A DNA stretch of 64,000 bases from Thermoanaerobacter kivui (GTDB taxonomy: Bacteria; Bacillota; Thermoanaerobacteria; Thermoanaerobacterales; Thermoanaerobacteraceae). Positions 26,985-36,905 of the stretch are shown here, piece after piece (positions within the stretch are counted from its first letter, which is position 1; each line of letters opens with the position of its first letter). The position numbers were made by a program, and so were the translations under genes. The notes below the pieces were generated by a model. That model was given only the letters and a program-made list of their open reading frames with translations. It had not been told where the DNA came from and did not search any database. The stretch spans positions 1,739,501 through 1,803,500 of the forward strand of contig NZ_CP009170.1 in NCBI RefSeq assembly GCF_000763575.1, in the 5' to 3' direction.

Positions 26985-28217
26985 TCATTCATACAAAGGA
27001 TATTTCTTTAATAGATTTGCCACTCTTTCTCTTGCTTTCTCTTTATAATTCTCATCTTTTATGACGTTGACTATTATATCTGCAATCTCAACCATATCTT
27101 CTGTATTCATACCTCTTGTGGTTACGGCAGGAGTTCCAAGCCTTACACCAGAGGTAACATTTGGTCCAAGTGGGTCAAATGGTATGGCGTTTTTATTGCA
27201 TGTGATATTTACATCATCTAACCTTCTCTCTAATTCTTTGCCTGTAATACTAATATTTCTCAAATCTAACAGCATCAAGTGATTGTCAGTTCCACCTGAT
27301 ACTAAGTTTATTCCTCTTTCCATCAAAGCATTTGCCAATGCTTTTGCATTTTCAACGACCCTCTTTTGATACTCCTTGAATTCATCAGAAAGAGCCTCTT
27401 TAAAGCAAACTGCCTTTGCCGCTATTATGTGCATCAAAGGCCCACCTTGTGTTCCCGGAAAAAGAGCCTTGTCTATCGCCTTTGCGTGTTCTTCTTTACA
27501 GAGAATAGCTCCTCCTCTCGGTCCCCTCAGTGTCTTATGAGTTGTAGTTGTCACCACATCTGCGTAAGGAACTGGATTTGGATGAAGGCCTGCTGCCACA
27601 AGACCGGCTATATGTGCCATATCTACCATAAGATACGCCCCAACACTGTCGGCAATTTCTCTAAATTTCTTAAAATCAATTATTCGCGGATAAGCACTGG
27701 CACCAGCAACAATCAATTTAGGTTTATGTTCTTTTGCAAGCCTTTCTACCTCGTCATAATCTATATATCCAGTATCTTCTCTTACACCATAAGATACAAA
27801 ATTGTAAATTTGCCCTGAAAAATTCACTTTACTTCCATGGGTGAGATGTCCACCATGTGCCAGATTCATACCCAAAACGGTATCCCCAGGATTTATAAGT
27901 GCAAAATATGCAGCCATATTTGCTTGGGCACCAGAATGAGGCTGCACGTTTGCGTGTTCGGCGCCAAATAACTTTTTAAGCCTCTCCCTCGCAAGCTCTT
28001 CCGCCATATCCACGTATTCACAGCCGCCGTAATACCTTTTGCCAGGATATCCTTCAGCATATTTATTTGTAAGTGGCGTCCCCATTGCTTCCATTACCGC
28101 CTTGCTTACAAAATTTTCGGAAGCTATAAGCTCAATCTTATTTCTTTGCCTCATAAGTTCTTTCTCAATTACGACTGCAATTTCTGGGTCAGTTTTTCTG
28201 ATAATCTCAAGGTCCAT
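26985..28217 (-). CDS. glyA: Serine hydroxymethyltransferase
   Basis: 410 residues. This PLP enzyme interconverts serine and glycine with tetrahydrofolate, feeding one-carbon metabolism. Signatures are [37 protein letters not shown] and the PLP lysine in [15 protein letters not shown] start at the ATG at 28217 ([12 protein letters not shown]), because GGGGG is 7 bases upstream and the family begins there. An upstream in-frame start at 28295 would overlap the promoter. Confidence 0.97.
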   Translation of the reverse strand: MDLEIIRKTDPEIAVVIEKELMRQRNKIELIASENFVSKAVMEAMGTPLTNKYAEGYPGKRYYGGCEYVDMAEELARERLKKLFGAEHANVQPHSGAQANMAAYFALINPGDTVLGMNLAHGGHLTHGSKVNFSGQIYNFVSYGVREDTGYIDYDEVERLAKEHKPKLIVAGASAYPRIIDFKKFREIADSVGAYLMVDMAHIAGLVAAGLHPNPVPYADVVTTTTHKTLRGPRGGAILCKEEHAKAIDKALFPGTQGGPLMHIIAAKAVCFKEALSDEFKEYQKRVVENAKALANALMERGINLVSGGTDNHLMLLDLRNISITGKELERRLDDVNITCNKNAIPFDPLGPNVTSGVRLGTPAVTTRGMNTEDMVEIADIIVNVIKDENYKEKARERVANLLKKYPLYE

Positions 28218-28251
28218 AACTTTACCCCCTACATTTTCTTTTTCTACTACT

Positions 28252-28280
28252 ATTATAATTTTTTTGTATACTACATTCAA
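28252..28280 (-). promoter_or_regulatory. glyA promoter
   Basis: On the minus strand, TTGAAT (28275-28280) and a perfect TATAAT (28252-28257) are 17 bases apart. Confidence 0.75.
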
Positions 28281-28315
28281 CAAAAAGTCTCTCAAAATTA
28301 TGCTGCCAGTAACAA

Positions 28316-28382
28316 AAATTTAACACAAATTTAACAAATTTAACGAAAATTTAACTTTAAAAATCGCAAATTTGACTATAAT
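28316..28382 (+). promoter_or_regulatory. Four phased AAATTTAAC direct repeats upstream of a -10 element (Pho-box-like)
   Basis: AAATTTAAC occurs at 28316, 28327, 28336 and 28347, a spacing of 11, 9 and 11 bases. The embedded TTAACA-type repeats with about 5-base gaps resemble PhoP boxes of Bacillus. They end 21 bases before TATAAT (28377-28382), where an activator replacing the -35 contact would bind. They could instead serve the divergent glyA promoter. No gene for a response regulator is in the window. Confidence 0.45.
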
Positions 28383-28442
28383 AATAAATTGAGCTCCCTT
28401 AAAAGTACCCCCTATCCCTTGTAATTTTTTTTAAATTAACTC

Positions 28443-28471
28443 TTGATTTTTATCTAAAAGGAATGTATAAT
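28443..28471 (+). promoter_or_regulatory. Sigma-A promoter of a candidate small RNA
   Basis: TTGATT (28443-28448) and TATAAT (28466-28471) are separated by 17 bases, directed toward a terminator 43 bases downstream with no plausible ORF between. Confidence 0.65.
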
Positions 28472-28478
28472 GTATACT

Positions 28479-28547
28479 TGGTCAAAACAATGACTCCCCC
28501 TTTAACATATACAAGCCCTTGGAATATCCCAGGGCTCTTTTTGTTTT
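28479..28547 (+). ncRNA. Candidate small RNA, about 70 nt, with C-rich unpaired segment and terminator
   Basis: From the predicted start near 28479 the transcript has a small hairpin (GTCA/TGAC), a single-stranded C-rich stretch ACTCCCCCTTTAAC, and a terminator AGCCCT-tGG/CC-AGGGCT (28514-28536) ending in CTTTTTGTTTT. C-rich loops of this kind pair with ribosome binding sites in known Firmicute regulators such as RsaE. If transcribed from the upstream Pho-box-like promoter, the RNA would be about 160 nt and gain more C-rich motifs. It ends against the 3' end of the dipeptidase gene. Confidence 0.5.
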
Positions 28548-29481
28548 ACACTAAAATTTTTTTGATAAGATTTTCAAAATTTTTGTGAGAAATCTTATCA
28601 ATCTGTTCTTGAGTATATCCTCTTTTTTTTAATCCTTCCAAAATTAGAGGAAAATAAGATATATCACTTAGTCCTTCAGGAGTGCTACTAATTCCATCAA
28701 AGTCAGACCCAAAACCAATATAATCTTCTCCTACTAATTCACATATATGGTCTATATGATTCAAAACATCTTCTATTGTAGCTTTTCCATCCTCCCTTAA
28801 AAATTGCGGTGCAAAATTTATTCCTATAACTCCACCTTTTTGTGCTATAGCCTTTATCTGCTCGTCTGTCAAATTCCTTTTATGAGGGCACAATGCCTTG
28901 CAATCAGAGTGAGAAGCTATAATTGGCTTTTTGCTTATATCAATTACATCCCAAAATCCTTTTTCGTTAAGATGAGATACATCTACAATCATTCCTAGTC
29001 TATTCATTTCTCTTACAACTTCTTCTCCCAAAGAGGTAAGCCCTCCTTCCTCCACACCTTCTACTCCATCTCCCAAGTCATTCCTCAAACTCCAAGTCAA
29101 AGTAAGAGCTCTGACCCCAAGTCTGTAAAACATCCTAAGAAGCGCAATCTCCCCTTCTAAAGCCTCTCCTCCTTCTATAGAAAGTAATGCACCAATTTTT
29201 CCCTCTTCCTTGGCTTTATCTATGTCTTCTCCCTTTAATATTAACTTAAATTTACCTGTCTTTTCAATTATTTCATACATCTTGTCAATCATTTTTAAAA
29301 CCATTGTTGCAGCATTTTTTCTCATATGTTTTGGAACTCCAAATGCAGCAAATACTTGTAGATGTACTTGCCCTTCAATCATTCGCGGCAAGTCCACATG
29401 CCCTTCCAAACCCCTTTTAGTAAAATCTGTATCTTTTTCTACCAATCTGTAAAGAGTATCGCAGTGAAAATCTACAAACAT
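28546..29481 (-). CDS. Membrane dipeptidase, peptidase family M19
   Basis: 311 residues. A renal-dipeptidase-like zinc enzyme hydrolysing dipeptides, often including D-residues. Metal ligands are visible in DFHCDTLY (His6, Asp8), SIEGGEAL, DVSHLNEKG and ASHSDCKAL, and DYIGFGSDFDGI is conserved near the end. Bacterial members usually lack a signal peptide, as here. GGGAGGTG precedes the ATG. It is a single gene with its own promoter. Confidence 0.93.
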   Translation of the reverse strand: MFVDFHCDTLYRLVEKDTDFTKRGLEGHVDLPRMIEGQVHLQVFAAFGVPKHMRKNAATMVLKMIDKMYEIIEKTGKFKLILKGEDIDKAKEEGKIGALLSIEGGEALEGEIALLRMFYRLGVRALTLTWSLRNDLGDGVEGVEEGGLTSLGEEVVREMNRLGMIVDVSHLNEKGFWDVIDISKKPIIASHSDCKALCPHKRNLTDEQIKAIAQKGGVIGINFAPQFLREDGKATIEDVLNHIDHICELVGEDYIGFGSDFDGISSTPEGLSDISYFPLILEGLKKRGYTQEQIDKISHKNFENLIKKILV

Positions 29482-29518
29482 TTTTACACCTCCCTTTTGA
29501 CTTATACTTCATAATATG

Positions 29519-29546
29519 ATTTTAGCATATACAAAATATTTTTCAA
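29519..29546 (-). promoter_or_regulatory. Promoter of the M19 dipeptidase gene
   Basis: On the minus strand, TTGAAA (29541-29546) and TAAAAT (29519-29524) are 16 bases apart, 38 bases before the start codon. Confidence 0.6.
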
Positions 29547-29639
29547 AATTTTAAATCCATTAATTAAAAATTAATTATTATGTAATAAATTGTTCATAAA
29601 TATATGATACAATGGTGACGTGAATGGAGGTAAAATAAC

Positions 29640-31046
29640 ATGAGGAAAAAACGGGTCATTTATTTTGCTTTGTTTAGCGCTCTTTTAATCGGAATATCTT
29701 ATATGATGAATTGGGAAATGGCTATCGCAAACTTTACTGAAAAAACTACACTGCCGACTTTTGATGACCCAGGACAAAGAATTCTGATAATAGTTCCTCA
29801 TCCCGATGATGAAACTTTAGGAATGGCTGGAGTTATTCAAAGAGCCGTAGAACTTAAAAGACCAATTAAAGTTGTAATAGTAACAAGCGGTGAAAGTTAC
29901 AAAAAAGCTGCAATGGTTTTTAGTGGAAAAACTAATCCTACCCCTAAGGACTTTTATCGCTTTGGGCTTGCAAGACAGCAAGAAAGTATTGCCGCCATGA
30001 GAGTATTCGGACTTCCCAGAAAAGATTTGATTTTTTTAGGATTTGCTGACGGCAGCACGAGATTTTTGTGGAGCCAATGCTGGGATAACAATCATCCAAG
30101 AGTAAGTGGTGGAATTCATGTTGCATATGCTCCATACGATACAGTATATAAGCCTGGCATCCCTTATACAGGGCAAAATTTAGTAAATATTCTTACTGAA
30201 ATCATAAAAGATTTTAAGCCAACAGATATATATTATCCTTTGGCAGATGATATACATCCTGACCACTGGGCAGTAAGTAATTTCGTGCGATATACCATTA
30301 CAGCTATGAATTTAAATGTGAGAGAACACATGTTTTTAGTTCACCATCCTCAGTGGCCTGTGCCTTGGATGGCAGAAAAAAACAGACCATTGTTGCCTCC
30401 TGTGGATATGCAAGACAGCAACTCAGAGTGGCAAGCATTTGATTTAACTCAAAAAGAAATAGACCTAAAACAGGTGGCTATAAAACAATACAGGACACAA
30501 ACAGAAGTGATGGAACCATTTTTAATGGCTTTTGTGAGGAAAAACGAATTATTTGGTACAAAGCCAATTATAAACATACCTGCTGTTGAGTCAAAACCTG
30601 ATTTGTTAAGTAAAGTTCTTTCTCATACTCTTTTAAAAGTCTACACAGGCGGAATGCTAAATGAAGAGTTATACAGAAGCGCAGCCCTCACACGGTTAGG
30701 AGCTTTTTACTATGATAATCATCTATATATTGGTTTACAGTCAGCAAAGCCTATATCAAAAAAAGTAATATATCACATTGAAATGAGACTATTTTACAAA
30801 GACAACGACATAAAGCGTGTAGATTTAGGACTTGTCAACGGAAAAATATATCAATACAGAAGAGCAGAAAATGCGCTTACAGATGTATTGGTATCAAAAC
30901 CTGTAATTGATGGAAATAAAATATGGTTAGAATTAAAAATACCTCATGTTGACAACTTGAAATGCATATTTATGGGGGCAGATTCTATATACAGAAACAG
31001 GCTCATTGATAAAATCCCCTGGAATATGTATCAAATAAGCCAATAA
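29640..31046 (+). CDS. PIG-L (LmbE-like) deacetylase with extra C-terminal domain
   Basis: 468 residues. An N-terminal hydrophobic segment (about 5-22) suggests export or a membrane anchor. The PIG-L domain (about 45-270) has the zinc motif HPDDE (54-58), RQQESIAAMRVFG and a second ligand in DDIHPDHWAVSN. These enzymes deacetylate N-acetylglucosaminyl groups. The last about 150 residues form a separate beta-rich-looking domain I do not recognise, possibly substrate- or wall-binding. GGAGG lies 9 bases before the ATG and TACAAT (29608-29613) is a likely -10. The substrate is unknown. Confidence 0.87.
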   Translation: MRKKRVIYFALFSALLIGISYMMNWEMAIANFTEKTTLPTFDDPGQRILIIVPHPDDETLGMAGVIQRAVELKRPIKVVIVTSGESYKKAAMVFSGKTNPTPKDFYRFGLARQQESIAAMRVFGLPRKDLIFLGFADGSTRFLWSQCWDNNHPRVSGGIHVAYAPYDTVYKPGIPYTGQNLVNILTEIIKDFKPTDIYYPLADDIHPDHWAVSNFVRYTITAMNLNVREHMFLVHHPQWPVPWMAEKNRPLLPPVDMQDSNSEWQAFDLTQKEIDLKQVAIKQYRTQTEVMEPFLMAFVRKNELFGTKPIINIPAVESKPDLLSKVLSHTLLKVYTGGMLNEELYRSAALTRLGAFYYDNHLYIGLQSAKPISKKVIYHIEMRLFYKDNDIKRVDLGLVNGKIYQYRRAENALTDVLVSKPVIDGNKIWLELKIPHVDNLKCIFMGADSIYRNRLIDKIPWNMYQISQ

Positions 31047-31054
31047 CATAGAAA

Positions 31055-31081
31055 AAGCGGCGATATCATTTTAAACCGCTT
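31055..31081 (+). terminator. Hairpin after the PIG-L gene
   Basis: A stem AAGCGG/CCGCTT with a 15-base loop just after the stop codon, with a weak T-rich tail that leads into the small repeat. Confidence 0.5.
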
Positions 31082-31127
31082 CAGTTTGTTGACAAGCCTT
31101 TTTAATTAGACTTTGTCTACAGTCTGA
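31082..31127. repeat. Minimal member of the palindromic repeat family
   Basis: CAGTTTGTTGACAAGCC at the left and GACTTTGTCTACAGTCTG at the right are inverted copies (shared core CAGnnTGTnGACAA). They match the ends of the 307 bp repeat at 2854 with its interior missing. Confidence 0.65.
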
Positions 31128-31162
31128 AAAGAGAAAGCCTTTAACGGTTTTCTCTTTTCAGA
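31123..31162. terminator. Bidirectional terminator at the end of the histidine operon
   Basis: A 14-bp perfect stem TCTGAAAAGAGAAA/TTTCTCTTTTCAGA lies directly against the hisIE stop codon. Confidence 0.8.
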
Positions 31163-31828
31163 TTATTTCTCCCTTTTGTTCTTTTGATGCTCTTCTTTAA
31201 ATTCATTAGGTTTATAATACCTTCTTCCCAATTCCTTATATATGTCCTCAAGTTGCATGTCCTTTTGAACTAACATAACAATTAAATGATAAATTAAATC
31301 TGATATTTCATAAATTATCTCTTCTTTGGAATCATTTTTAACAGCTAAAACCACTTCTGTACTTTCTTCTCCAATCTTTTTCAATATCTTATCTATGCCC
31401 TTTTCAAACAAATAATTAGTGTAAGACCCTTCAACAGGTTTTTCTTTTCTTTCTTTTACTCGCTCATATAGCTTACCCAATATATTAGCATCATAAGCCT
31501 CTTGATGCTCTAAAAAGCTCCTATAAAAACAGCTTATGTTTCCTGTATGGCATGCTGGACCCGTTGGTTCTACTTGAATTAACAAAGCATCTCCATCACA
31601 GTCATAAAATATGCTTTTTATCTTTTGAATATTTCCCGAAGTTTCCCCTTTGTGCCAAATCTCATTTCTACTTCTGCTAAAAAAATATGTCTCTTTCTTT
31701 TCCAAGCTTAATTTTAAACTTTCCTCATTCATATACGCTAACATTAGCACTTGTTTTGTGTTGTAGTCTTGCACAATTACAGGAATAAGACCTCTTTCAT
31801 CAAACTTTAATTTCTCTATATCAATCAT
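31163..31828 (-). CDS. hisI: Bifunctional phosphoribosyl-AMP cyclohydrolase / phosphoribosyl-ATP pyrophosphatase
   Basis: 221 residues, a HisI-HisE fusion. The cyclohydrolase part (1-115) has [18 protein letters not shown], the metal site DCDGDALL and zinc motif [12 protein letters not shown]. The pyrophosphatase part (about 120-221) has [15 protein letters not shown]. It carries out steps 2 and 3 of histidine biosynthesis in the cytosol. It is the last gene of the operon, 22 bases after hisF. Confidence 0.97.
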   Translation of the reverse strand: MIDIEKLKFDERGLIPVIVQDYNTKQVLMLAYMNEESLKLSLEKKETYFFSRSRNEIWHKGETSGNIQKIKSIFYDCDGDALLIQVEPTGPACHTGNISCFYRSFLEHQEAYDANILGKLYERVKERKEKPVEGSYTNYLFEKGIDKILKKIGEESTEVVLAVKNDSKEEIIYEISDLIYHLIVMLVQKDMQLEDIYKELGRRYYKPNEFKEEHQKNKREK

Positions 31829-31850
31829 TCTCTACATCCTTTCGATAAAT

Positions 31851-32612
31851 TTAAATTCTCACTGGTATACCCTCTTCTTTTAAATATTTTTTAACTTCTT
31901 TTATTTCCAACTCCCTGTAATGAAACACAGAAGCCGCTAACGCAGCATCAGCTTTGCCTTCAGTAAAAACCTCTTTAAAATGCTCTTTCTTTCCTGCACC
32001 TCCAGAAGCTATAACAGGAATATTTACAGCCTCGCTTATCCTCCTTGTAAGTTCTATATCATACCCATCTTTAGTACCGTCTTTGTCCATACTTGTAAGA
32101 AGTATTTCTCCTGCTCCTAAAGACTCTACTTTTTTAGCCCACTCAACAGCATCAAGTCCTGTGTTTACCCTTCCGCCATTTATATACACATCAAAGCCCG
32201 AGCCATCACTTCGCCTCTTGGCATCAATTGCTACGACCACACATTGGCTTCCAAAACGCACAGCGGCCTGACAAATAAGGGTTGGTTGTTTCACAGCTTG
32301 GGTATTTATTGAAACCTTATCAGCCCCTGCTCTTAGAATATCTTTTATATCGTCAAGGTCTGAAATTCCACCACCAACAGTTAAAGGAATAAATACTTTT
32401 TCAGAAGTCCTTTTTACAACTTCTATCATTATTTTTCGTTTTTCATAAGAAGCAGTAATGTCCAAAAATACAAGCTCATCTGCTCCTAATTCATTGTACT
32501 CTGATGCTATCTGGACAGGGTCTCCCGCATCTTTTAAATTTAAAAAGTTAACTCCTTTTACTACCCTTCCGTCTTTCACATCTAAACAAGGAATTATTCT
32601 TTTTGCAAGCAT
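31851..32612 (-). CDS. hisF: Imidazole glycerol phosphate synthase cyclase subunit HisF
   Basis: 253 residues, (beta/alpha)8 barrel. Catalytic aspartates are visible in [12 protein letters not shown] and [11 protein letters not shown]. With HisH it converts PRFAR and ammonia to imidazole glycerol phosphate and AICAR. Canonical length, close to hisA (5-base gap). Confidence 0.97.
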   Translation of the reverse strand: MLAKRIIPCLDVKDGRVVKGVNFLNLKDAGDPVQIASEYNELGADELVFLDITASYEKRKIMIEVVKRTSEKVFIPLTVGGGISDLDDIKDILRAGADKVSINTQAVKQPTLICQAAVRFGSQCVVVAIDAKRRSDGSGFDVYINGGRVNTGLDAVEWAKKVESLGAGEILLTSMDKDGTKDGYDIELTRRISEAVNIPVIASGGAGKKEHFKEVFTEGKADAALAASVFHYRELEIKEVKKYLKEEGIPVRI

Positions 32613-32617
32613 TTATA

Positions 32618-33319
32618 TTACCTCCAAAGAGTTTCTAGATTTATTTTCCCAGTATAAAGGGCTTTTCCAATTATCGCACCATATGCTCCCATCTCTTTAA
32701 GCTTTTTTAAATCCTCAATTGAGGATATACCTCCTGATGCTATCACTTGAACACCTGTTTTTAAAATATTTTCTAAAGCTTTAAAATTTGGTCCATTAAG
32801 AGTTCCATCCTTAGAAATATCAGTGAAAATTATCGTTTTTACTCCTATTTCTTTCATTTTTTTAGCTAACTCAACATCTTTTATTTTAGTCTTTTCAAGC
32901 CATCCACTTACGGCAACTTCTCCATTCTTTGAATCTATACCTACTATCGTCCTTTCTCCGTAATTGAAAAGGGAATAAAGAAGAAGGTCGTTGTCATATA
33001 TTGCCGCTGAACCTAAAATTACATACTTAACACCTACAGAAAAAAGATAATCGATAGTTTCTCTATTCCTTATTCCTCCACCTACTTCTATCTCGGCTTT
33101 ACAGTTTTTTATAATCTGTTCGATGACCTTGCCATTTACCAAATGACCTTGTTTTGCCCCATCTAAATCTACCACATGAATTCTCTTTGCTCCTAATTCC
33201 TCCCACATTTTTGCTACGTCAACGGGATTTTCATAATAAACCTCTTTGGTATTAAAATCTCCTTTTGTAAGCCTTACACATTTTTCTTCCATAATATCAA
33301 TTGCAGGTATTAAAACCAT
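32618..33319 (-). CDS. hisA: ProFAR isomerase HisA
   Basis: 233 residues, (beta/alpha)8 barrel related to HisF. Signatures are [34 protein letters not shown] and [10 protein letters not shown]. It isomerises the aminoaldose ProFAR to the aminoketose PRFAR. Its start overlaps the hisH end by 10 bases. Confidence 0.96.
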   Translation of the reverse strand: MVLIPAIDIMEEKCVRLTKGDFNTKEVYYENPVDVAKMWEELGAKRIHVVDLDGAKQGHLVNGKVIEQIIKNCKAEIEVGGGIRNRETIDYLFSVGVKYVILGSAAIYDNDLLLYSLFNYGERTIVGIDSKNGEVAVSGWLEKTKIKDVELAKKMKEIGVKTIIFTDISKDGTLNGPNFKALENILKTGVQVIASGGISSIEDLKKLKEMGAYGAIIGKALYTGKINLETLWR

Positions 33320-33921
33320 TTTGCCATCTCTCCAAAATTCTTTAAAATTTTAAGTCCCACTTTTCCGCTCTTCTCAGGATGAAATTGACAAGAAAAAACA
33401 TTGTCTTTAATTATAACTGCAGGAATCTGAACACCATAATCAGTCACTGCATACACATATTTCTCTTCATTGTTGGCTACATAATAAGAATGAACAAAAT
33501 ACGCATAATCTCCATTCTCCACTCCTTTAAGAAGTGAAGTTTCCCTTTTTATTTCAAGACTATTCCATCCCATGTGAGGAATTTTGTTATGCTTTGGAAG
33601 TTCTATTACTTGCCCTTTAAAAATCTTAAAGCCCTCAGTTTCCTTTATCTCAAAGCCTTTTTCAAATAAAAGCTGCATCCCCAAACATATCCCAAGAAAC
33701 AACTTACCTTTGTCGATTTGTCTTTTTATCTCCTCTAACATGCCTGTTTTAATGAGAGTATCCATCGCATCAGGGAAAGCGCCCACTCCAGGAAGAACTA
33801 ATGCATGAGCCTCTTTCACCGAGTCTACATCTTTTATAATTTTTGCCTCATAGCCTACGTATTCAAATGCCTTTTCTACACTTCTTAAATTTCCCATTCC
33901 ATAGTCAATAATCCCTATCAA
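33310..33921 (-). CDS. hisH: Imidazole glycerol phosphate synthase glutamine amidotransferase HisH
   Basis: 203 residues. A class I glutaminase with the triad visible: nucleophile Cys in FLGICLGMQLLFE, His and Glu in CQFHPEKSG. GMGNLRSVEKAFE is the family start. It supplies ammonia to HisF. Confidence 0.97.
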   Translation of the reverse strand: MIGIIDYGMGNLRSVEKAFEYVGYEAKIIKDVDSVKEAHALVLPGVGAFPDAMDTLIKTGMLEEIKRQIDKGKLFLGICLGMQLLFEKGFEIKETEGFKIFKGQVIELPKHNKIPHMGWNSLEIKRETSLLKGVENGDYAYFVHSYYVANNEEKYVYAVTDYGVQIPAVIIKDNVFSCQFHPEKSGKVGLKILKNFGEMAKWF

Positions 33922-33983
33922 TTTTTCACCGCCTCACTTAAGTTACGTGTAAAGTATATGCAATTCTCGCTTAAACCATATTT

Positions 33984-34568
33984 TTATAAAATCCCTTTAG
34001 TAGAAGGTATCCCTTCTACCTTTTCATCTATCTTTAGCGCTTCATCAAGAGCCCTCCCCAGTGCTTTAAAAGTTGCCTCTATAATGTGATGACTGTTACT
34101 GCCGTGCAAAAGCTCCACATGCAGTGTAATGCCAAAGTTGTAAGCAAAAGCTCTCAAAAATTCCTCCACATTTTCCGTTTCAAAATTTCCAACTCTTTCA
34201 GCTTTTAAAGGCAAATCACAGTATAAAAAAGGCCTTCCACTTATGTCTACAGAAACTCTCACTAAGGCTTCGTCCATGGGTACATAAAAAGTACTAAACC
34301 TCTTAATAGATTTTTTATCGCCGGCAGCCTTTAAAAAAGCATTACCCAATACAATACCTACGTCTTCAACAGTATGATGAGTGTCTACCTCTAAATCTCC
34401 CTTTGCCACCACTTTTAAATCAAAAAGTCCATGCCTGGCAAATAAAGAAAGCATGTGGTCAAAAAAACCTATTCCTGTAGCTATGTCATAATTTCCTTTT
34501 CCGTCAATATTAAGTTCAACGTATATATCCGTCTCTCTAGTTTTTCTTTTAACTTCCGCCTTCCTCAT
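33984..34568 (-). CDS. hisB: Imidazoleglycerol-phosphate dehydratase HisB
   Basis: 194 residues, the dehydratase alone, without the N-terminal phosphatase found in Escherichia coli. Metal-binding repeats DTHHTVEDVGIVLG and GSNSHHIIEATFKALGRAL are present. A 62-base gap separates it from hisH; its start overlaps the hisC stop by 4 bases. Confidence 0.97.
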   Translation of the reverse strand: MRKAEVKRKTRETDIYVELNIDGKGNYDIATGIGFFDHMLSLFARHGLFDLKVVAKGDLEVDTHHTVEDVGIVLGNAFLKAAGDKKSIKRFSTFYVPMDEALVRVSVDISGRPFLYCDLPLKAERVGNFETENVEEFLRAFAYNFGITLHVELLHGSNSHHIIEATFKALGRALDEALKIDEKVEGIPSTKGIL

Positions 34569-35620
34569 AGCAATAACTCCTTTAACCCATTTATTAAATA
34601 ATCATTAGCCTCGCAACTACTCACTGTTATCCTTAAAGCTCCTTCAAGCCCTTCTACCTTTGAAAAATCCCTCACCAAAATTCCTCGTTCTAAAAGTCCT
34701 TTGTACACATAATCTGCATCTTTAAATTTTACCAATATAAAATTCGTTTTTGAGGGATAAACTTTAACGCCAGGAATTTTGCCTAGCTCTTTTATAAGAC
34801 GCTCTCTTTCTTCTAAAATGTAGTTAATTCTTTCTTTTAAAACATCTGTCCTTAAAACCTTCAAAGCTATTACTTGAGATAAAGAGTTAATGTTATAAGG
34901 TGATTTCACAAGGTTTAAATACTTTAAAATATTCTCGTTAGCCACAGCATATCCCACTCTCAAACCGGCAAGCCCAAAAGCCTTAGATAAGGTTCTTAAA
35001 ACAATCAAGTTTTCAAATTCATTTATAGCATCTACAATTGTATTACCATAAAACTCAAAATAAGCTTCGTCAACAACTACAATTCCATTGCTCTTTTGTA
35101 TTATTTTAATTATATCTTCTCTTTCTATAACACTTCCTGTTGGATTATTAGGGTTGCACAAAAACACTAATTTAGGCTGATATTTTTCTATAACTTTAAT
35201 AAAACTATCAACATCGTAATTATAATCTTCTCTCAACCTTACAGGTATTTCGACTGCTCCCGCGATTTTGCTGTATACACTGTACATAGCAAAAGAAGGA
35301 TGAGGATATGCTACCACATCACCTTTGTTTATGAAAGCCAGCATAATAAGGTGGATTATCTCATCCGAGCCATTTCCCACAAATATGTTTGTAGGCACTA
35401 CTCCACAATATCGTGCCAATTCTTCTTTTAACTTTTCTGCAGTAGGGTCTGGATATACATTTACTTGGGAATATTTTACAATCTCTTGAATATTTTTTAT
35501 CACTTCTTCAGGAAGTTCAAAAGGCGTTTCATTTGCATCCATCTTATATCTGTAGGGAATACTGTGCACTTCATAATTTTTAAATCCTTTAATTTCTTCT
35601 CTCACCAAATTCTCAATCAT
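34565..35620 (-). CDS. hisC: Histidinol-phosphate aminotransferase HisC
   Basis: 351 residues. A PLP aminotransferase with the lysine in RTLSKAFGLAGLRVGY, NPNNPTGSVI, and VVVDEAYFEFYG. It converts imidazole acetol phosphate to histidinol phosphate using glutamate. It is coupled by a 4-base overlap to hisB and begins 1 base after hisD. Confidence 0.96.
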   Translation of the reverse strand: MIENLVREEIKGFKNYEVHSIPYRYKMDANETPFELPEEVIKNIQEIVKYSQVNVYPDPTAEKLKEELARYCGVVPTNIFVGNGSDEIIHLIMLAFINKGDVVAYPHPSFAMYSVYSKIAGAVEIPVRLREDYNYDVDSFIKVIEKYQPKLVFLCNPNNPTGSVIEREDIIKIIQKSNGIVVVDEAYFEFYGNTIVDAINEFENLIVLRTLSKAFGLAGLRVGYAVANENILKYLNLVKSPYNINSLSQVIALKVLRTDVLKERINYILEERERLIKELGKIPGVKVYPSKTNFILVKFKDADYVYKGLLERGILVRDFSKVEGLEGALRITVSSCEANDYLINGLKELLL

Positions 35621-35621
35621 T

Positions 35622-36905
35622 TTAAAACCTCACTTTTATAGAATTAGCATGAGCGGTAAGCCCTTCTGAATTTGCTAAAGTGATTACATCCTCTTTTACC
35701 TCTCTCAAAGAATCTTTAGAATAATAGAGAATATTCATCTTTTTGATAAAGTCCGTCACAGAAAGAGGCGAGAAAAACCTTGCTGTTCCACTAGTAGGAA
35801 GTACATGGTTAGGGCCAGCAAGGTAGTCCCCTAAGGGTTCTGGAGAATATTCTCCCACAAAGACTGCTCCTGCATTCTTGATTTCACCAATTATTTCAAA
35901 GGCATTGGAAATGTTAAGCTCTAAATGCTCTGGAGCTATGTCGTTTGCAATACCAATTGCTTCTTGTAAATCATTTACAACAATTATCGCGCCAAAATTT
36001 TTCAAAGACTTTTCAATTATTTCTTTCCTTTCAAGATATTCCATTTGCCTTTCAATTTCTATTTTTACTTGTTGCGCAACCTCCAAAGATGTGGTTACAA
36101 GTATTGAAGATGCCATTACATCATGTTCCGCCTGTGACAATAGATCCGCCGCCACATATTTAGGATTAGCAGTTTCGTCAGCTATAACTAAAACTTCACT
36201 GGGACCTGCCACCATATCAATATCCACATGTCCATAAAGAGCTCTTTTAGCCATTGCGACAAAAATATTTCCCGGGCCAACTATTTTATCCACCTTAGGT
36301 ATTGACTCTGTACCAAAGGCCAAGGCTGCAACAGCCTGTGCGCCTCCAACTTTATATATTTCATTTATACCTATCCTGTCTGCAGCCACCAATACGTAAG
36401 GGTTTATACCCTTTTTGCTAGCTGGTGAAACCATCACTATCCTTTCAACCCCTGCAACTTTAGCAGGTATTCCATTCATCAAAACTGAAGAAGGATATGC
36501 AGCAGTTCCCCCTGGAACATAAATGCCAACTTGAGAAAGAGGTCTTATTATCTGCCCATAAACTATACCTTCTTTAAAATCCATCCAAGTAGACTGTTTT
36601 TGCTTTTCATGAAATTCTGTTATGTTTTTGATAGCTTTGTCAATCGCTTTTAAAAATTCTCCTTCCACTTCTTTATAAGCATTTTTTATTTCCTCTTTCG
36701 TAACTTTTACAGTACTTTTGTCAAGATTTATTCCGTCAAACATGTAAGTATACTCAAACAAAGCTTTGTCTTTTCTCTCTCTTACGTTTGAAATTATTTC
36801 TTCCACTTTTTTTGCTATTTCTTTATTCTCTAATTTACTTCTGTTGTGAAGCTTTTGCAAAATGCCATTGTCAATTCCCTTTCGAAAATCAAATATCTCA
36901 ATCAT
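35622..36905 (-). CDS. hisD: Histidinol dehydrogenase HisD
   Basis: 427 residues from the ATG at 36905 (MIEIFDFRKG), chosen because AGGAGG is 6 bases upstream. A frame opening at 36932 would start inside hisG without a site. Signatures are GGTAAYPSSVLMNGIPAKVAG in part, GPGNIFVAMAKR, GPSEVLVIADE, LSQAEHD, APEHLEL and PNHVLPTSGTAR. It is a zinc enzyme performing the last two NAD-dependent oxidations to histidine. Confidence 0.97.
   Translation of the reverse strand: MIEIFDFRKGIDNGILQKLHNRSKLENKEIAKKVEEIISNVRERKDKALFEYTYMFDGINLDKSTVKVTKEEIKNAYKEVEGEFLKAIDKAIKNITEFHEKQKQSTWMDFKEGIVYGQIIRPLSQVGIYVPGGTAAYPSSVLMNGIPAKVAGVERIVMVSPASKKGINPYVLVAADRIGINEIYKVGGAQAVAALAFGTESIPKVDKIVGPGNIFVAMAKRALYGHVDIDMVAGPSEVLVIADETANPKYVAADLLSQAEHDVMASSILVTTSLEVAQQVKIEIERQMEYLERKEIIEKSLKNFGAIIVVNDLQEAIGIANDIAPEHLELNISNAFEIIGEIKNAGAVFVGEYSPEPLGDYLAGPNHVLPTSGTARFFSPLSVTDFIKKMNILYYSKDSLREVKEDVITLANSEGLTAHANSIKVRF

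Noticed and set aside
28464-28610. Small protein starting at 28464 in the candidate small-RNA region
   Set aside because: The frame runs through the terminator into antisense of the dipeptidase gene and the spacing to a ribosome binding site is wrong.
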